A program made the position numbers and the translations under genes. The notes beneath the pieces were generated by a model that was not told the origin of the DNA, searched no databases, and saw only the letters and a list, made by a program, of their open reading frames with translations. A DNA stretch of 64,000 nucleotides from Candidatus Nitrosopumilus sp. (GTDB taxonomy: Archaea; Thermoproteota; Nitrososphaeria; Nitrososphaerales; Nitrosopumilaceae): assembly GCA_018263505.1 (NCBI GenBank), contig JAANXA010000028.1:1-64000 (forward strand), in the 5' to 3' direction. How positions within the stretch are numbered: the stretch's first letter is position 1; the number at the start of each line of letters is the position of its first letter. Positions 9,090 to 18,078 of the stretch are shown piece after piece.

Positions 9090-9881
9090 TTGAAAAATCA
9101 ATACATTGATTGGAATAATTCTATTCAAATTCTGAATAAAGCATACGAAGCAGGTCTCTTTGTGCTCATTATTGGACCAAAAGGTACAGGAAAGACGTCC
9201 CTGGTAAGGGATTTTGCAAAAAACAAGGGTTTAGATTTAGAATCAATCAATTTTAGTCTCAGAACAAGAGAAAGTCATCTTGTTGGAACGAAAACTCTGG
9301 TTGATGGAACTGTAAAATTTGATGAAGGGTTACTGATAAAATCAATGAAAGAAGGTACAATGCTTTACTTGGATGAGATAAACTCTGCAGAAGCAGATGT
9401 ATTACTTAGATTAGATGAAGCATTAGACGATAGACGACAAATTGTTCTAAAAGAGTCAACAGGAGAAGTAATCAAAGCAAAAGAGAATTGGTTTGTTGTT
9501 GCAACAATAAATCCATTAACACATTCTGGAACAAAAGAACTTCCACCACAAATTCTAAGTAGATTTCCAGTTAGAATTAGATTAGAATATCCACCAGCTG
9601 ATGTGGAGTTAGAAATTATTAAAAAATATGTTTCAGGGGAATACGAGTCAGAAATTATTCAAGCTATTAAACTAGCAAACACATTAAGACAAGCTGCTGC
9701 AGTAGAAGAATTATTTTATTCTCCAAGTTTAAGAGAAACAATTGCATTTGGAAAATTGTTAGATAAAGGAATGTCTTCAAAAAATGCAGCTGATTTTGTT
9801 TTCGGGAATGTATACATGCAATGGGGAGACATAGAATTTCAAAAAGTAAATGACATAATAACATCGATGTTTGGAAATTAA
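9090..9881 (+). CDS. MoxR/CbbQ/NorQ-like AAA+ ATPase
   Basis: Walker A GPKGTGKTS, Walker B MLYLDEINSAE, sensor region ATINPLTHSGTKELPPQILSRF. Confidence 0.85.
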   Translation: MKNQYIDWNNSIQILNKAYEAGLFVLIIGPKGTGKTSLVRDFAKNKGLDLESINFSLRTRESHLVGTKTLVDGTVKFDEGLLIKSMKEGTMLYLDEINSAEADVLLRLDEALDDRRQIVLKESTGEVIKAKENWFVVATINPLTHSGTKELPPQILSRFPVRIRLEYPPADVELEIIKKYVSGEYESEIIQAIKLANTLRQAAAVEELFYSPSLRETIAFGKLLDKGMSSKNAADFVFGNVYMQWGDIEFQKVNDIITSMFGN

Positions 9882-11444
9882 ATGCAGACAGTAAAACTTC
9901 AAAATGAATCATTAGTAGAGATTGCAACATTTCTTGTTAGGAGATGGTCTGAAAAAAATAATATCATAATTGAAATTTCAGATAAAGTTGAAACAAAAAC
10001 TAGATTAAAAGAACACAAAGTGATTCTAACCCCATTAGAGAAAAGAATAGGGAATGATTTTCAGAGGTATAGACAATTTCGAACTTCATTATGGTATGAA
10101 GCAATGAGGATAAAACATTGTAAAAAAATTCTAAGTAATGATCATGCATTTGGATTTATTCTAAATACAATGGAAACACAGAGAGTTGAAGAATTAGGAA
10201 GAAAGATTTGGAGAGGTATGAGTGAAGAAATAATTTTTAATCACACTTTCATGCTCATATCTAGACCTCAATTACATACAGTTTATGGTAAAGCAAGGAT
10301 TGTTGAAGCATTTTATCAATATTTTATGTTTGGAGCAATAAAAGGTGAAATTCAATCAAGTAATTTTGAGAAAATAAAAAAAGCAACAAAAATTGCAAAA
10401 TACAATATCAATAAAGCAATAAATGAAAATCTCGAAACAGAATGGCTTGAAAAAAAAGTCACAGAAATAATAAAAACTTTAGAAATTGATTCGCTTTTAA
10501 CAATTCCAATATCATTGCCATTTATGAAAGCAGGAATGCCATTATCTGAAGAAGAAATATTGAAAGTGTTAAAAGTTATTTCTAAAAATAAAGAAGGCGA
10601 ACATGGTACCGTAGATCCTTCTGCAGTATTACGTGGCGATGACATCTATGATGAATACAAACTGTTGCTTGAAGAATTTAAAAAAACAGAAAACAAAGGA
10701 TTGATTCCAGAAGCTGTTGGGATTCAAACGCCATCCACAAGAAATGTGGATGAAACTACAATTTATGATATGAATTTGATTAATGGATTGAAAACAAAAT
10801 TCAAAGAATGGAAGTCAGGGTGGAAAGAACAACATCTAAAATCAGGAGATGAATTTGATGAAGAAAATTACATTGAAGGAAATGAGCCATTTTTCATAGA
10901 TATAAAAAAATCAATTAAAACAAAAATTGTTATTTTATTAGATCATTCATCAAGTATTGCATCAGATGCAATAGAATACAAAAAAGCTACACTTGCACTT
11001 TGTGAAGTTTTAGCATTCTTAAAAGTAAAATTTGCAGTATATGCATTTAGTACACAAGATAGATCAATGGTGTGTTGGTCAATTAAACCAGAAAATATCA
11101 AATGGAACAATATTACTGCAAAACGTTTAGCACAAGTAATTGCTAATGGCTCAACTCCTTTAGCAGAAGTATATGATAAGATGTTCCCAATTTTACAGTC
11201 AAAAAGACCAGATATTTTTTTGACATTAACAGATGGTGAGCCATCGGATCCAAATGCAGTTAGAAATATGACAAAATCACTCAAAGGATTAGGCATAAGT
11301 ATGGTAGCCATGGGTCTTGGCTCTAACACTGTAAGAGCCATTACAATTGCAAATAATCTTAGACACTTAGGATATGAGAAAACAATGTCAGTTAGTAGAC
11401 TAAAAGATATTCCAAGTAAAGTAATCGGAATTTTAGATGTGTAA
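9882..11444 (+). CDS. von Willebrand factor A domain protein (NorD/CobT/CbbO-like partner of the AAA+ ATPase)
   Basis: C-terminal VWA domain with MIDAS-type LDHSSSI, GSTPL and LTDGEPSD. Confidence 0.82.
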   Translation: MQTVKLQNESLVEIATFLVRRWSEKNNIIIEISDKVETKTRLKEHKVILTPLEKRIGNDFQRYRQFRTSLWYEAMRIKHCKKILSNDHAFGFILNTMETQRVEELGRKIWRGMSEEIIFNHTFMLISRPQLHTVYGKARIVEAFYQYFMFGAIKGEIQSSNFEKIKKATKIAKYNINKAINENLETEWLEKKVTEIIKTLEIDSLLTIPISLPFMKAGMPLSEEEILKVLKVISKNKEGEHGTVDPSAVLRGDDIYDEYKLLLEEFKKTENKGLIPEAVGIQTPSTRNVDETTIYDMNLINGLKTKFKEWKSGWKEQHLKSGDEFDEENYIEGNEPFFIDIKKSIKTKIVILLDHSSSIASDAIEYKKATLALCEVLAFLKVKFAVYAFSTQDRSMVCWSIKPENIKWNNITAKRLAQVIANGSTPLAEVYDKMFPILQSKRPDIFLTLTDGEPSDPNAVRNMTKSLKGLGISMVAMGLGSNTVRAITIANNLRHLGYEKTMSVSRLKDIPSKVIGILDV

Positions 11445-11521
11445 AATTTGAAAATAAAAATTGAGAAAAAATTATCAGTATCTAATAGGTATATTACATA
11501 TTAGAATTTTAGAAATAGAAG

Positions 11522-13063
11522 ATGGAAGAAAGTAGTATAGATAAAATACTTTTAGATAAATTTGAACAAGAAATATGGAGTAAAATTCCTCACATTGAGA
11601 ATTCAAAAATTGTCAATCCTACACCGTTAATTGATCTTACTGAAGATTTGAAAGAATGTGCAAAAACTATTTACAAATTAGATCTAGATGATAAAAATTT
11701 GAAAATTTATGGGAAATTTGATTCAACACTTTTGAGTGGTTCAATTAAAGTAAGAGCAGCAGCCCATATCATTCATAATGCAATTACCTCAGGAAAATTA
11801 AAAAGTGAACAAACAGTTATTGAAGCTACTTCGGGAAATTTTGGAATAGCCTTAGGTCAATTATCTAAACTTGGAATAAATGTTGTAGCACTTGTATCAA
11901 GAAAATTACAAGAGGGAGTTTTCAAAGAACTTAGAAATGAAAATATCAGGATTATGGATTTGGATATGGATATTTGTCCAGCACCAGGAATGGAAAATAA
12001 AGCAAACGAATTAGCTGCAAAAGCTACTGCAGGTAATGTGAGATCACAATTAGCAGAGATTGGGTTTGATCCTGAAATTTTTGATAAAAATAGTGAAGAA
12101 ATTGAAGGGTTATTAGCTAAACAAGATATTATTAATTTGGCAAGAGTTCTTGCAAGAATTTATGATTTGTTCTGTCCAAAACAATATGATAATGAATTAA
12201 ACATGGAAATTCATAGAACAGTTACAGCTCCTGAAATTGATCAACAATTACATGAAAATGAAGATAATTTAGAAAATTATCAAATGATTTGTTCATTTGG
12301 TACTGGCGGTACCTCGGGAGGATTAAGTCAGTATATGATTGAAAAATACTCTAAAAAAGCAATTAATGTTGTATTTCCACCTGCAGGCCAAGATGTGGCT
12401 GGAATTCGAACAAAAGCCAAAGCATCAGGTTTAAAATTATACAAACCAGAAACATTTGCTGAAGAATATGAAATAGATTTTGAAAAGGTGAAATTACTTT
12501 TCAAGTTTTTTGTAGACAAAGGTCATGATATAGGAGAAAGTACTGCTTTGGAATTGTATGCAGCAATGCAAATGGCAAATCTGAAAAAGGCAGAAAAATT
12601 TGTAGTGATTGTTGCTGATGGAATAGAAAAGTACAGAAAGAATTTTAAACAGATATCAGAAAATCAAGTCTCTATGAATATTTCTCTTGAAGATGCAGCA
12701 TCAAAGGCAGAAGAATATGACAAAATTATTTGGGTTCATACACAATACACTCCACGTGAAGAAGGAATAGAAATGATTGCCAAATCACTAGGAGTGGATA
12801 AATCAAAAATTTCCATCCCTAAAGCTAAAGTTATCAGTGATTTACTTACAACACAACAAATTCCAGAAGAACTCAACGAAGAGCTAAATGGAACAAAAGG
12901 AAAATCGTTACTAATATGCATGGCAGGAAATACTTCTTTAATGACATCACAAGTGTTGGCTAGTAAGGGAATTGTTACTCAGAGTTTGAATGGAGGTATA
13001 ACTAATTTACCTGAAGGAAGTGGAAAGAGTCCTGGCGAATATATTCAGATAGCTAAAGAATAA
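11522..13063 (+). CDS. PLP-dependent cysteine-synthase-like enzyme fused to a C-terminal rhodanese-like domain
   Basis: LSGSIKVRAA (PLP lysine region), EATSGNFGIAL, GTGGTSGGLSQY; C-terminal LLICMAGNTSLMTSQVLASKGIVTQSLNGGI is rhodanese-like. Confidence 0.82.
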   Translation: MEESSIDKILLDKFEQEIWSKIPHIENSKIVNPTPLIDLTEDLKECAKTIYKLDLDDKNLKIYGKFDSTLLSGSIKVRAAAHIIHNAITSGKLKSEQTVIEATSGNFGIALGQLSKLGINVVALVSRKLQEGVFKELRNENIRIMDLDMDICPAPGMENKANELAAKATAGNVRSQLAEIGFDPEIFDKNSEEIEGLLAKQDIINLARVLARIYDLFCPKQYDNELNMEIHRTVTAPEIDQQLHENEDNLENYQMICSFGTGGTSGGLSQYMIEKYSKKAINVVFPPAGQDVAGIRTKAKASGLKLYKPETFAEEYEIDFEKVKLLFKFFVDKGHDIGESTALELYAAMQMANLKKAEKFVVIVADGIEKYRKNFKQISENQVSMNISLEDAASKAEEYDKIIWVHTQYTPREEGIEMIAKSLGVDKSKISIPKAKVISDLLTTQQIPEELNEELNGTKGKSLLICMAGNTSLMTSQVLASKGIVTQSLNGGITNLPEGSGKSPGEYIQIAKE

Positions 13064-13067
13064 AATT

Positions 13068-13523
13068 TTGAAGTGTTTATCAGTTTCTCAACCGTTTGCA
13101 AATTTAATAATTTCAGGAAAAAAAAATATAGAATTAAGGAATTGGAATACTAATTTTCGAGGAGAGTTTTTGATTCATGCTCCGATAAAAATTAGAGCAG
13201 AAGATTGTAAAAGATTGAAAATAAATGAGAAATTAATTACAGGTGCAATAATTGGAAAAATAGAACTGTACCAAGTAAAGAAATACAATTCAGATAAAGA
13301 GATTAAAAAAGATCAGAAATTCCATATGTCTTCAAAAAAATTCAGTGGAAAAACTTTTGGTTTTTTATTAAAAAATCCTAAATCATTAAGAATTCCAATC
13401 CCATGGAAAGGGCAATTAGGTTTCTTTGATGTAGATTTGCCTAAAACAAATTTCAAAAATAAAGAAATTGTGACAGAAATTATTGATGAGGAATACAGGT
13501 ATCAGTGGATTAGCAGACATTGA
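13068..13523 (+). CDS. ASCH/PUA-like domain protein
   Basis: LSVSQPFANLIISGKKNIELRNWNT...G.FLIHAP ASCH signature; TTG start. Confidence 0.72.
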   Translation: MKCLSVSQPFANLIISGKKNIELRNWNTNFRGEFLIHAPIKIRAEDCKRLKINEKLITGAIIGKIELYQVKKYNSDKEIKKDQKFHMSSKKFSGKTFGFLLKNPKSLRIPIPWKGQLGFFDVDLPKTNFKNKEIVTEIIDEEYRYQWISRH

Positions 13524-13549
13524 TTTTGTTGAAAAGTTTCATAAAAATT

Positions 13550-13587
13550 GACTAGTATATATAAAGGGCTATTTAAAGTCCCTCGTT
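13550..13587 (+). promoter_or_regulatory. TATA-box promoter of TBP1, apparently near-leaderless
   Basis: agtatatataaag about 30 bp upstream of the ATG at 13588. Confidence 0.5.
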
Positions 13588-14148
13588 ATGCCTCAAACAA
13601 AGCCTATTGTCAGTGTTGAAAATGTTGTTGCATCAGCATCAGTAGACCAAAAAATTGATCTTAATGATATTACTGAAAAATTTCCCGATACAGAGTATCA
13701 TCCTGAACAATTTCCAGGATTAGTATTCAGATTAAAAAGTCCTAGAACTGCAACATTAATTTTTAGAACAGGTAAAATGGTATGTACGGGTGCAAAATCT
13801 GAAGAGATGGCAATCAAAGCTGTAAACACAGTTGTTCAAAAATTAAGAAAGGGCAAAATCAAAATAAAAAAAGATGCTGTAATTACAGTTCAAAATATTG
13901 TAGCAGCAATTAATTTGGGAGGAAAAATCCACTTGGAAAAAGCTGCACGAACTTTACCTAGAAGCATGTATGAGCCTGAACAATTTCCAGGACTTATTCA
14001 TAGAATGCTTGATCCAAAAACTGTAATTCTATTATTTGCATCAGGGAAATTAGTTTGTACAGGTGCCAAAAAAGAATCAGATGTTTATCGTTCTGTTCAT
14101 AATTTGCATTCAGTATTAGAAGAAAAAGATCTAATGATTTATGAATAA
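13588..14148 (+). CDS. tbp: TATA-box-binding protein (paralog 1)
   Basis: Two-fold repeat TBP sequence, FRTGKMVCTGAKSEE and FASGKLVCTGAKKE. Confidence 0.97.
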   Translation: MPQTKPIVSVENVVASASVDQKIDLNDITEKFPDTEYHPEQFPGLVFRLKSPRTATLIFRTGKMVCTGAKSEEMAIKAVNTVVQKLRKGKIKIKKDAVITVQNIVAAINLGGKIHLEKAARTLPRSMYEPEQFPGLIHRMLDPKTVILLFASGKLVCTGAKKESDVYRSVHNLHSVLEEKDLMIYE

Positions 14149-14170
14149 TTTTTAATTTTCAAATTAAAAA

Positions 14171-14392
14171 TTGACTACAGATATTTATGAAAAAGAAAAG
14201 AAATTACTAACTCCTGAAAGAGGATTTGATTTGGTAGGAATCGACTATTTTTCGGATTCAGAAAATCAATTGTATTTAGTTGAGCATTTTGAAATGTATC
14301 AAGATGCTTTAAATGCAAAAAAAGATAGAAAAAATCCAGAAGAATATTTTGTTTTATACAAAGGAACAAATGGCGAATTATTCTGTAGATAA
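14171..14392 (+). CDS. Hypothetical small protein
   Basis: 73-aa ORF, TTG start, between TBP1 and the nuclease-like ORF. Confidence 0.5.
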   Translation: MTTDIYEKEKKLLTPERGFDLVGIDYFSDSENQLYLVEHFEMYQDALNAKKDRKNPEEYFVLYKGTNGELFCR

Positions 14393-14459
14393 GAAAAAAT
14401 ATAGAACTTTACAAAATTTTACAAACTTGCTTATCATCAGGTTTTAGATTCAAGAATTT

Positions 14460-15044
14460 ATGGAAAATGAAACAAGTGATTTAATCGATACAATTTATGA
14501 AAAAGAAAAAATTTTAGAAAGTGAACAAAAATCAAATCAGGTAATTCGAAAAAGCCCTAAAGCAAAATATCAAATTTTTGATGAATCAGAATTTACTCGT
14601 GGAAGGGAAGTTTTAGGAGATTTAATCGTACACGGAATGATAGCATCAGGTGGTACAGATATTGATTGGTTAGTTGAGCATAAAGGTGGTTTTGTAATTT
14701 TAGAATTCAAAGGATTTCACAATGATAAGATCAACATTCCCAAAGGACAAATAATTGCATACGAAAAATTACATGAAAAATTAAACAAAGCAACAAAATG
14801 CTATCTTTACGTAGTGGGATGTGATGATATTGATTTTTCAAATCCAGATTCTACTGTGTGGATTTTTGAAATGACTCAATGGAGAACAGGGGCAATACCA
14901 AAGAATACAAGTGATATTTATGGTGATGATTTAGGAAAACAAAACAAATTCATAGTTTATCGTGAATTTATGGAAGAGATTAGTATTGAGGAGTTAAGAA
15001 ATTTGGTTGATTCCCATTGGAAAGAATTTGAAAAAATTATGTAG
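14460..15044 (+). CDS. Hypothetical protein with PD-(D/E)XK nuclease-like core
   Basis: GGTDIDWLVEHKGGFVILEFKGF resembles the D...ExK motif of PD-(D/E)XK enzymes. Confidence 0.5.
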   Translation: MENETSDLIDTIYEKEKILESEQKSNQVIRKSPKAKYQIFDESEFTRGREVLGDLIVHGMIASGGTDIDWLVEHKGGFVILEFKGFHNDKINIPKGQIIAYEKLHEKLNKATKCYLYVVGCDDIDFSNPDSTVWIFEMTQWRTGAIPKNTSDIYGDDLGKQNKFIVYREFMEEISIEELRNLVDSHWKEFEKIM

Positions 15045-15720
15045 TAAAAGAAAATGAGTTAGATGTTGTTTCTGCACCATTATCAACTTTAATTGTATAG
15101 GTTCCAGAATTTTCCCATCCAGGGCCACCAGCTATTGCTAAAGTGGAAAAGGTACCATTGTCTTTTAGAGATAATTGTTCTGCCCAAACAATCTCATTAT
15201 TTTGATTCTCGATTGATAAATTTACAGAGCCTGGAACATTAGAAATTCCATTTATTGCAATCAGATCTTTTTTATGATAAGATGAAAGATCAGTTTGAAT
15301 AGAAAGAGAAGTTGAGACAACAGGTGTTGTTACATTTGAAGGTACATCAGATACTCCATTAAATGAAACTGTAGCTACAATAATTATTGCCAAAATAACA
15401 CCACCCAATCCTAAAAACATTTTTGAATTTTTTGATTGAGTTTTTGATGAAGAATATTGAAATGATTGAGTTTTTGAAACAGATTGAGTTTGAGGCATTA
15501 TAACATCTGGAATCACAGGTTTTTCCTCAACTTGTAGAGGTAAAACAGATTCTGGTTTTTTTCTCAAATGTTTTTCTACTAATTTTTTTACATAATTTCT
15601 CTCATAATTACTGATAACTTCATCATTTTGACATGCTCTAAGAATTTGTTTTAGAATTCGATCATCCTCAAAATCCTTGTCTAATAGAGCTTTTACATCA
15701 TCAATTAATGGATCAGTCAT
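15037..15720 (-). CDS. Membrane-anchored hypothetical protein with C-terminal Ig-like beta domain
   Basis: N-terminal helical region, single TM (MFLGLGGVILAIIIVATVSF), beta-rich C-terminus; start MTDPLIDD at 15720. Confidence 0.6.
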   Translation of the reverse strand: MTDPLIDDVKALLDKDFEDDRILKQILRACQNDEVISNYERNYVKKLVEKHLRKKPESVLPLQVEEKPVIPDVIMPQTQSVSKTQSFQYSSSKTQSKNSKMFLGLGGVILAIIIVATVSFNGVSDVPSNVTTPVVSTSLSIQTDLSSYHKKDLIAINGISNVPGSVNLSIENQNNEIVWAEQLSLKDNGTFSTLAIAGGPGWENSGTYTIKVDNGAETTSNSFSFTT

Positions 15721-15806
15721 GAATATCTTTTCCAACATGATTATTTATGAATACCTTGTTTAAGATTACGGAGAATTTCTAATTTTAAGAATAAAAATGA
15801 GATAAA

Positions 15807-15983
15807 TTATTTTGAGTGGGTTTTTTGTGCTTGAATAATTACTGTTCTGATATAGTCTTTAGCAGTTGAATCAGTTACACCCATTTGTTTTGCTTTTTGA
15901 TAAAGAATATTTTCTTGAGGATCAGTTAGATAGCATTTTAGAAGATAGTTTAATCTATGTGATCTTTTCTCATCATTTTTCAT
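15807..15983 (-). CDS. Small 58-aa basic helical protein
   Basis: MKNDEKRSHRLNYLLKCYLTDPQENILYQKAKQMGVTDSTAKDYIRTVIIQAQKTHSK*; below the ORF-track cutoff, uninterrupted, start and stop present. Confidence 0.6.
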   Translation of the reverse strand: MKNDEKRSHRLNYLLKCYLTDPQENILYQKAKQMGVTDSTAKDYIRTVIIQAQKTHSK

Positions 15984-16102
15984 AAATCTAGTTTATTTTT
16001 AGATTAAAAAACTAAAAGGATTATGAAATAACCTTGATTGTATCATAAAAATAAGATAAAAACATACTATCTCTTTTAAACACAAATCAAAGAAAAATCA
16101 AA

Positions 16103-16444
16103 ATGAAGAAAATCGAGGCAACAATTCAATCTACAAAGATTAGTGCAGTCTCTGATGCAATCAATGATTTAGTTGGAGGATTCTCAATTCTTGAAGGTAA
16201 TGGACGTGGTTCAGGTGAACGACAAACCATTCGTGCAGGTAGAGGGACTGGCTCATACATTGCAGAATACAACAAAATTGCCATAGTGATTACAGTTGTA
16301 GATGATTCAAATGCAGAAAAAGTGATATCTGCAATTGAAAATGCTGCATTCTCAGGAAAGAATGGAGATGGAATAATAATTTCAACTACGGTAGATTCTA
16401 TATTGAATATAGCATCAAAAAAGACGGGGTCAGACGCCCTCTAA
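16103..16444 (+). CDS. PII-family signal transduction protein (GlnB/GlnK-like) with atypical T-loop
   Basis: MKKIEATIQSTKISAVSDAINDL...NKIAIVITVVDDSNAEKVISAIENAAFSGKNGDGIIISTTVD fits the PII fold. Confidence 0.85.
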   Translation: MKKIEATIQSTKISAVSDAINDLVGGFSILEGNGRGSGERQTIRAGRGTGSYIAEYNKIAIVITVVDDSNAEKVISAIENAAFSGKNGDGIIISTTVDSILNIASKKTGSDAL

Positions 16445-16608
16445 TCATTTTTTTAAAAAAATTCTGGACATTAGATAGAATAATTTTATTTAGAATTATT
16501 GAAAATTCTGGACAAATCTGAAAATTTGAACTATATGAATAAATGTATTAAGTAATGGGACAATAGAAAGTAACTATATACTTCTAATTTTTAAGAAATG
16601 ATGTTAAA

Positions 16609-16878
16609 ATGGCAGATGAAACACAAAATAAACAATCTATGAAGGAGGCAATTGAAACACTTAATCAAATTACATCCAGTAATTCTACTCCTAAAACTAT
16701 AAAAAAATCAATAACTGATTTGATTGCAGATTTGAATAATCCGGAATACTCATTATCAGTACGAGCTGCAAATACAATTAGTCTTTTAGATGACGTTACA
16801 CAAGATCCAAATATGCCATCATATGTTAGAACACAACTTTGGCAAGCAGTTTCAAAATTAGAAAGTATAAGAGAATAA
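16609..16878 (+). CDS. UPF0147 family protein
   Basis: DDVTQDPNMPSYVRTQLWQAVSKLESIRE; archaeal UPF0147. Confidence 0.8.
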   Translation: MADETQNKQSMKEAIETLNQITSSNSTPKTIKKSITDLIADLNNPEYSLSVRAANTISLLDDVTQDPNMPSYVRTQLWQAVSKLESIRE

Positions 16879-16903
16879 ATGTCTTAATTAGAAAATAAAA
16901 ATA

Positions 16904-17662
16904 TTGAGAATTGAAGAATATCTAAAAACTTTACCAGAAAATGTTCTAAATGGTGAAGATGTCCAACTATCAGAAAAATCACTAAGAACAATTTTCAAAA
17001 TTGCTGATTTGGGGGAGAATGATATTTTTTTCCATTTAGGGTGTGGAGATGAGAAAGGAGTAGAAATTGCAATTAATGACTTCAAAGTTAAGAAAGCAAT
17101 AGGGATTGATAATAATGCAAAAAAAATTCAAGATGCAAAAAAGAAATTAGAAGATAAGAGTATTTCAGGAGAATTAATTTGTCAAGACATACAAGAATCA
17201 GAATTATCTAATGCATCAGTTATTTTATTTTGGTTTTCAAATGAAAAAATAATTAATGAGATGATAAAAAAATTCAGTGAGTTAAAATCAGGAACAAAAA
17301 TTATAACAATTTGGGGACCACTTACAGACTATCTTCCAGATAAAGTGGATTTTCCATATATTGTCAATAAATTACCATTTACTAAAGCAAAAAATATGCA
17401 AGAGCAGATATTGTCAATATTTGGAGTTAAATGTATAGATTTTGTTACAGCGTGGGAATTTGCAGAAAGATACACAAAAGCCATTGGAACACCAGATGTA
17501 AAGAATGACAGATTTTTAACAATAATTCAAACACTGATCATTTGGATTAATGCAAAGCAGTTTGGAGTTGCATGTGGAGAAGAAATTCCAGAATCAATTC
17601 AGACATATATCAAAATTATGAAAAACAGTTTCAATATAGACTTTGAATATCTTTTAGAGTAA
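16904..17662 (+). CDS. Class I SAM-dependent methyltransferase-like protein
   Basis: FHLGCGDEKGVEIA and KAIGIDNNAKKI motifs; TTG start. Confidence 0.65.
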   Translation: MRIEEYLKTLPENVLNGEDVQLSEKSLRTIFKIADLGENDIFFHLGCGDEKGVEIAINDFKVKKAIGIDNNAKKIQDAKKKLEDKSISGELICQDIQESELSNASVILFWFSNEKIINEMIKKFSELKSGTKIITIWGPLTDYLPDKVDFPYIVNKLPFTKAKNMQEQILSIFGVKCIDFVTAWEFAERYTKAIGTPDVKNDRFLTIIQTLIIWINAKQFGVACGEEIPESIQTYIKIMKNSFNIDFEYLLE

Positions 17663-17705
17663 TAATTTATGTAATCCTTTTATTTTGTTTTGAAATAAAT
17701 CCAAT

Positions 17706-18053
17706 ATGGAATCTAGAATTAATATCAATGTTTCAACAATAGATTATGAAAAGACAAGTAAAGTATTGACAAGTCAGTTATTGCGCTTAGAAGAGATGGT
17801 GCACGGTGAAGAAGATTTTGTAATGACAGATTCAGAATTTGCGTTTGGATGGCATTTTTTTGTTCTAAGCGTAAATAAATCACTTGTTAACAAATTAAAA
17901 GAAATTATGGGTTCGGATTTTGAAAAGCTGAAAGGTAAAGGAGTGGAGAAAAAATTTCTCACATGGTTATCACAAAAAATAGAAGGAAAAACACCTAGAT
18001 GTAAATTTGCAATTAAAGAAGAAATGGAATCAAGTAAATTTGGGATTTTTTAG
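17706..18053 (+). CDS. Hypothetical protein
   Basis: 115-aa ORF consistent with local codon usage. Confidence 0.5.
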   Translation: MESRININVSTIDYEKTSKVLTSQLLRLEEMVHGEEDFVMTDSEFAFGWHFFVLSVNKSLVNKLKEIMGSDFEKLKGKGVEKKFLTWLSQKIEGKTPRCKFAIKEEMESSKFGIF

Positions 18054-18078
18054 ATTTGAAAATATTATTTCAGATAAA

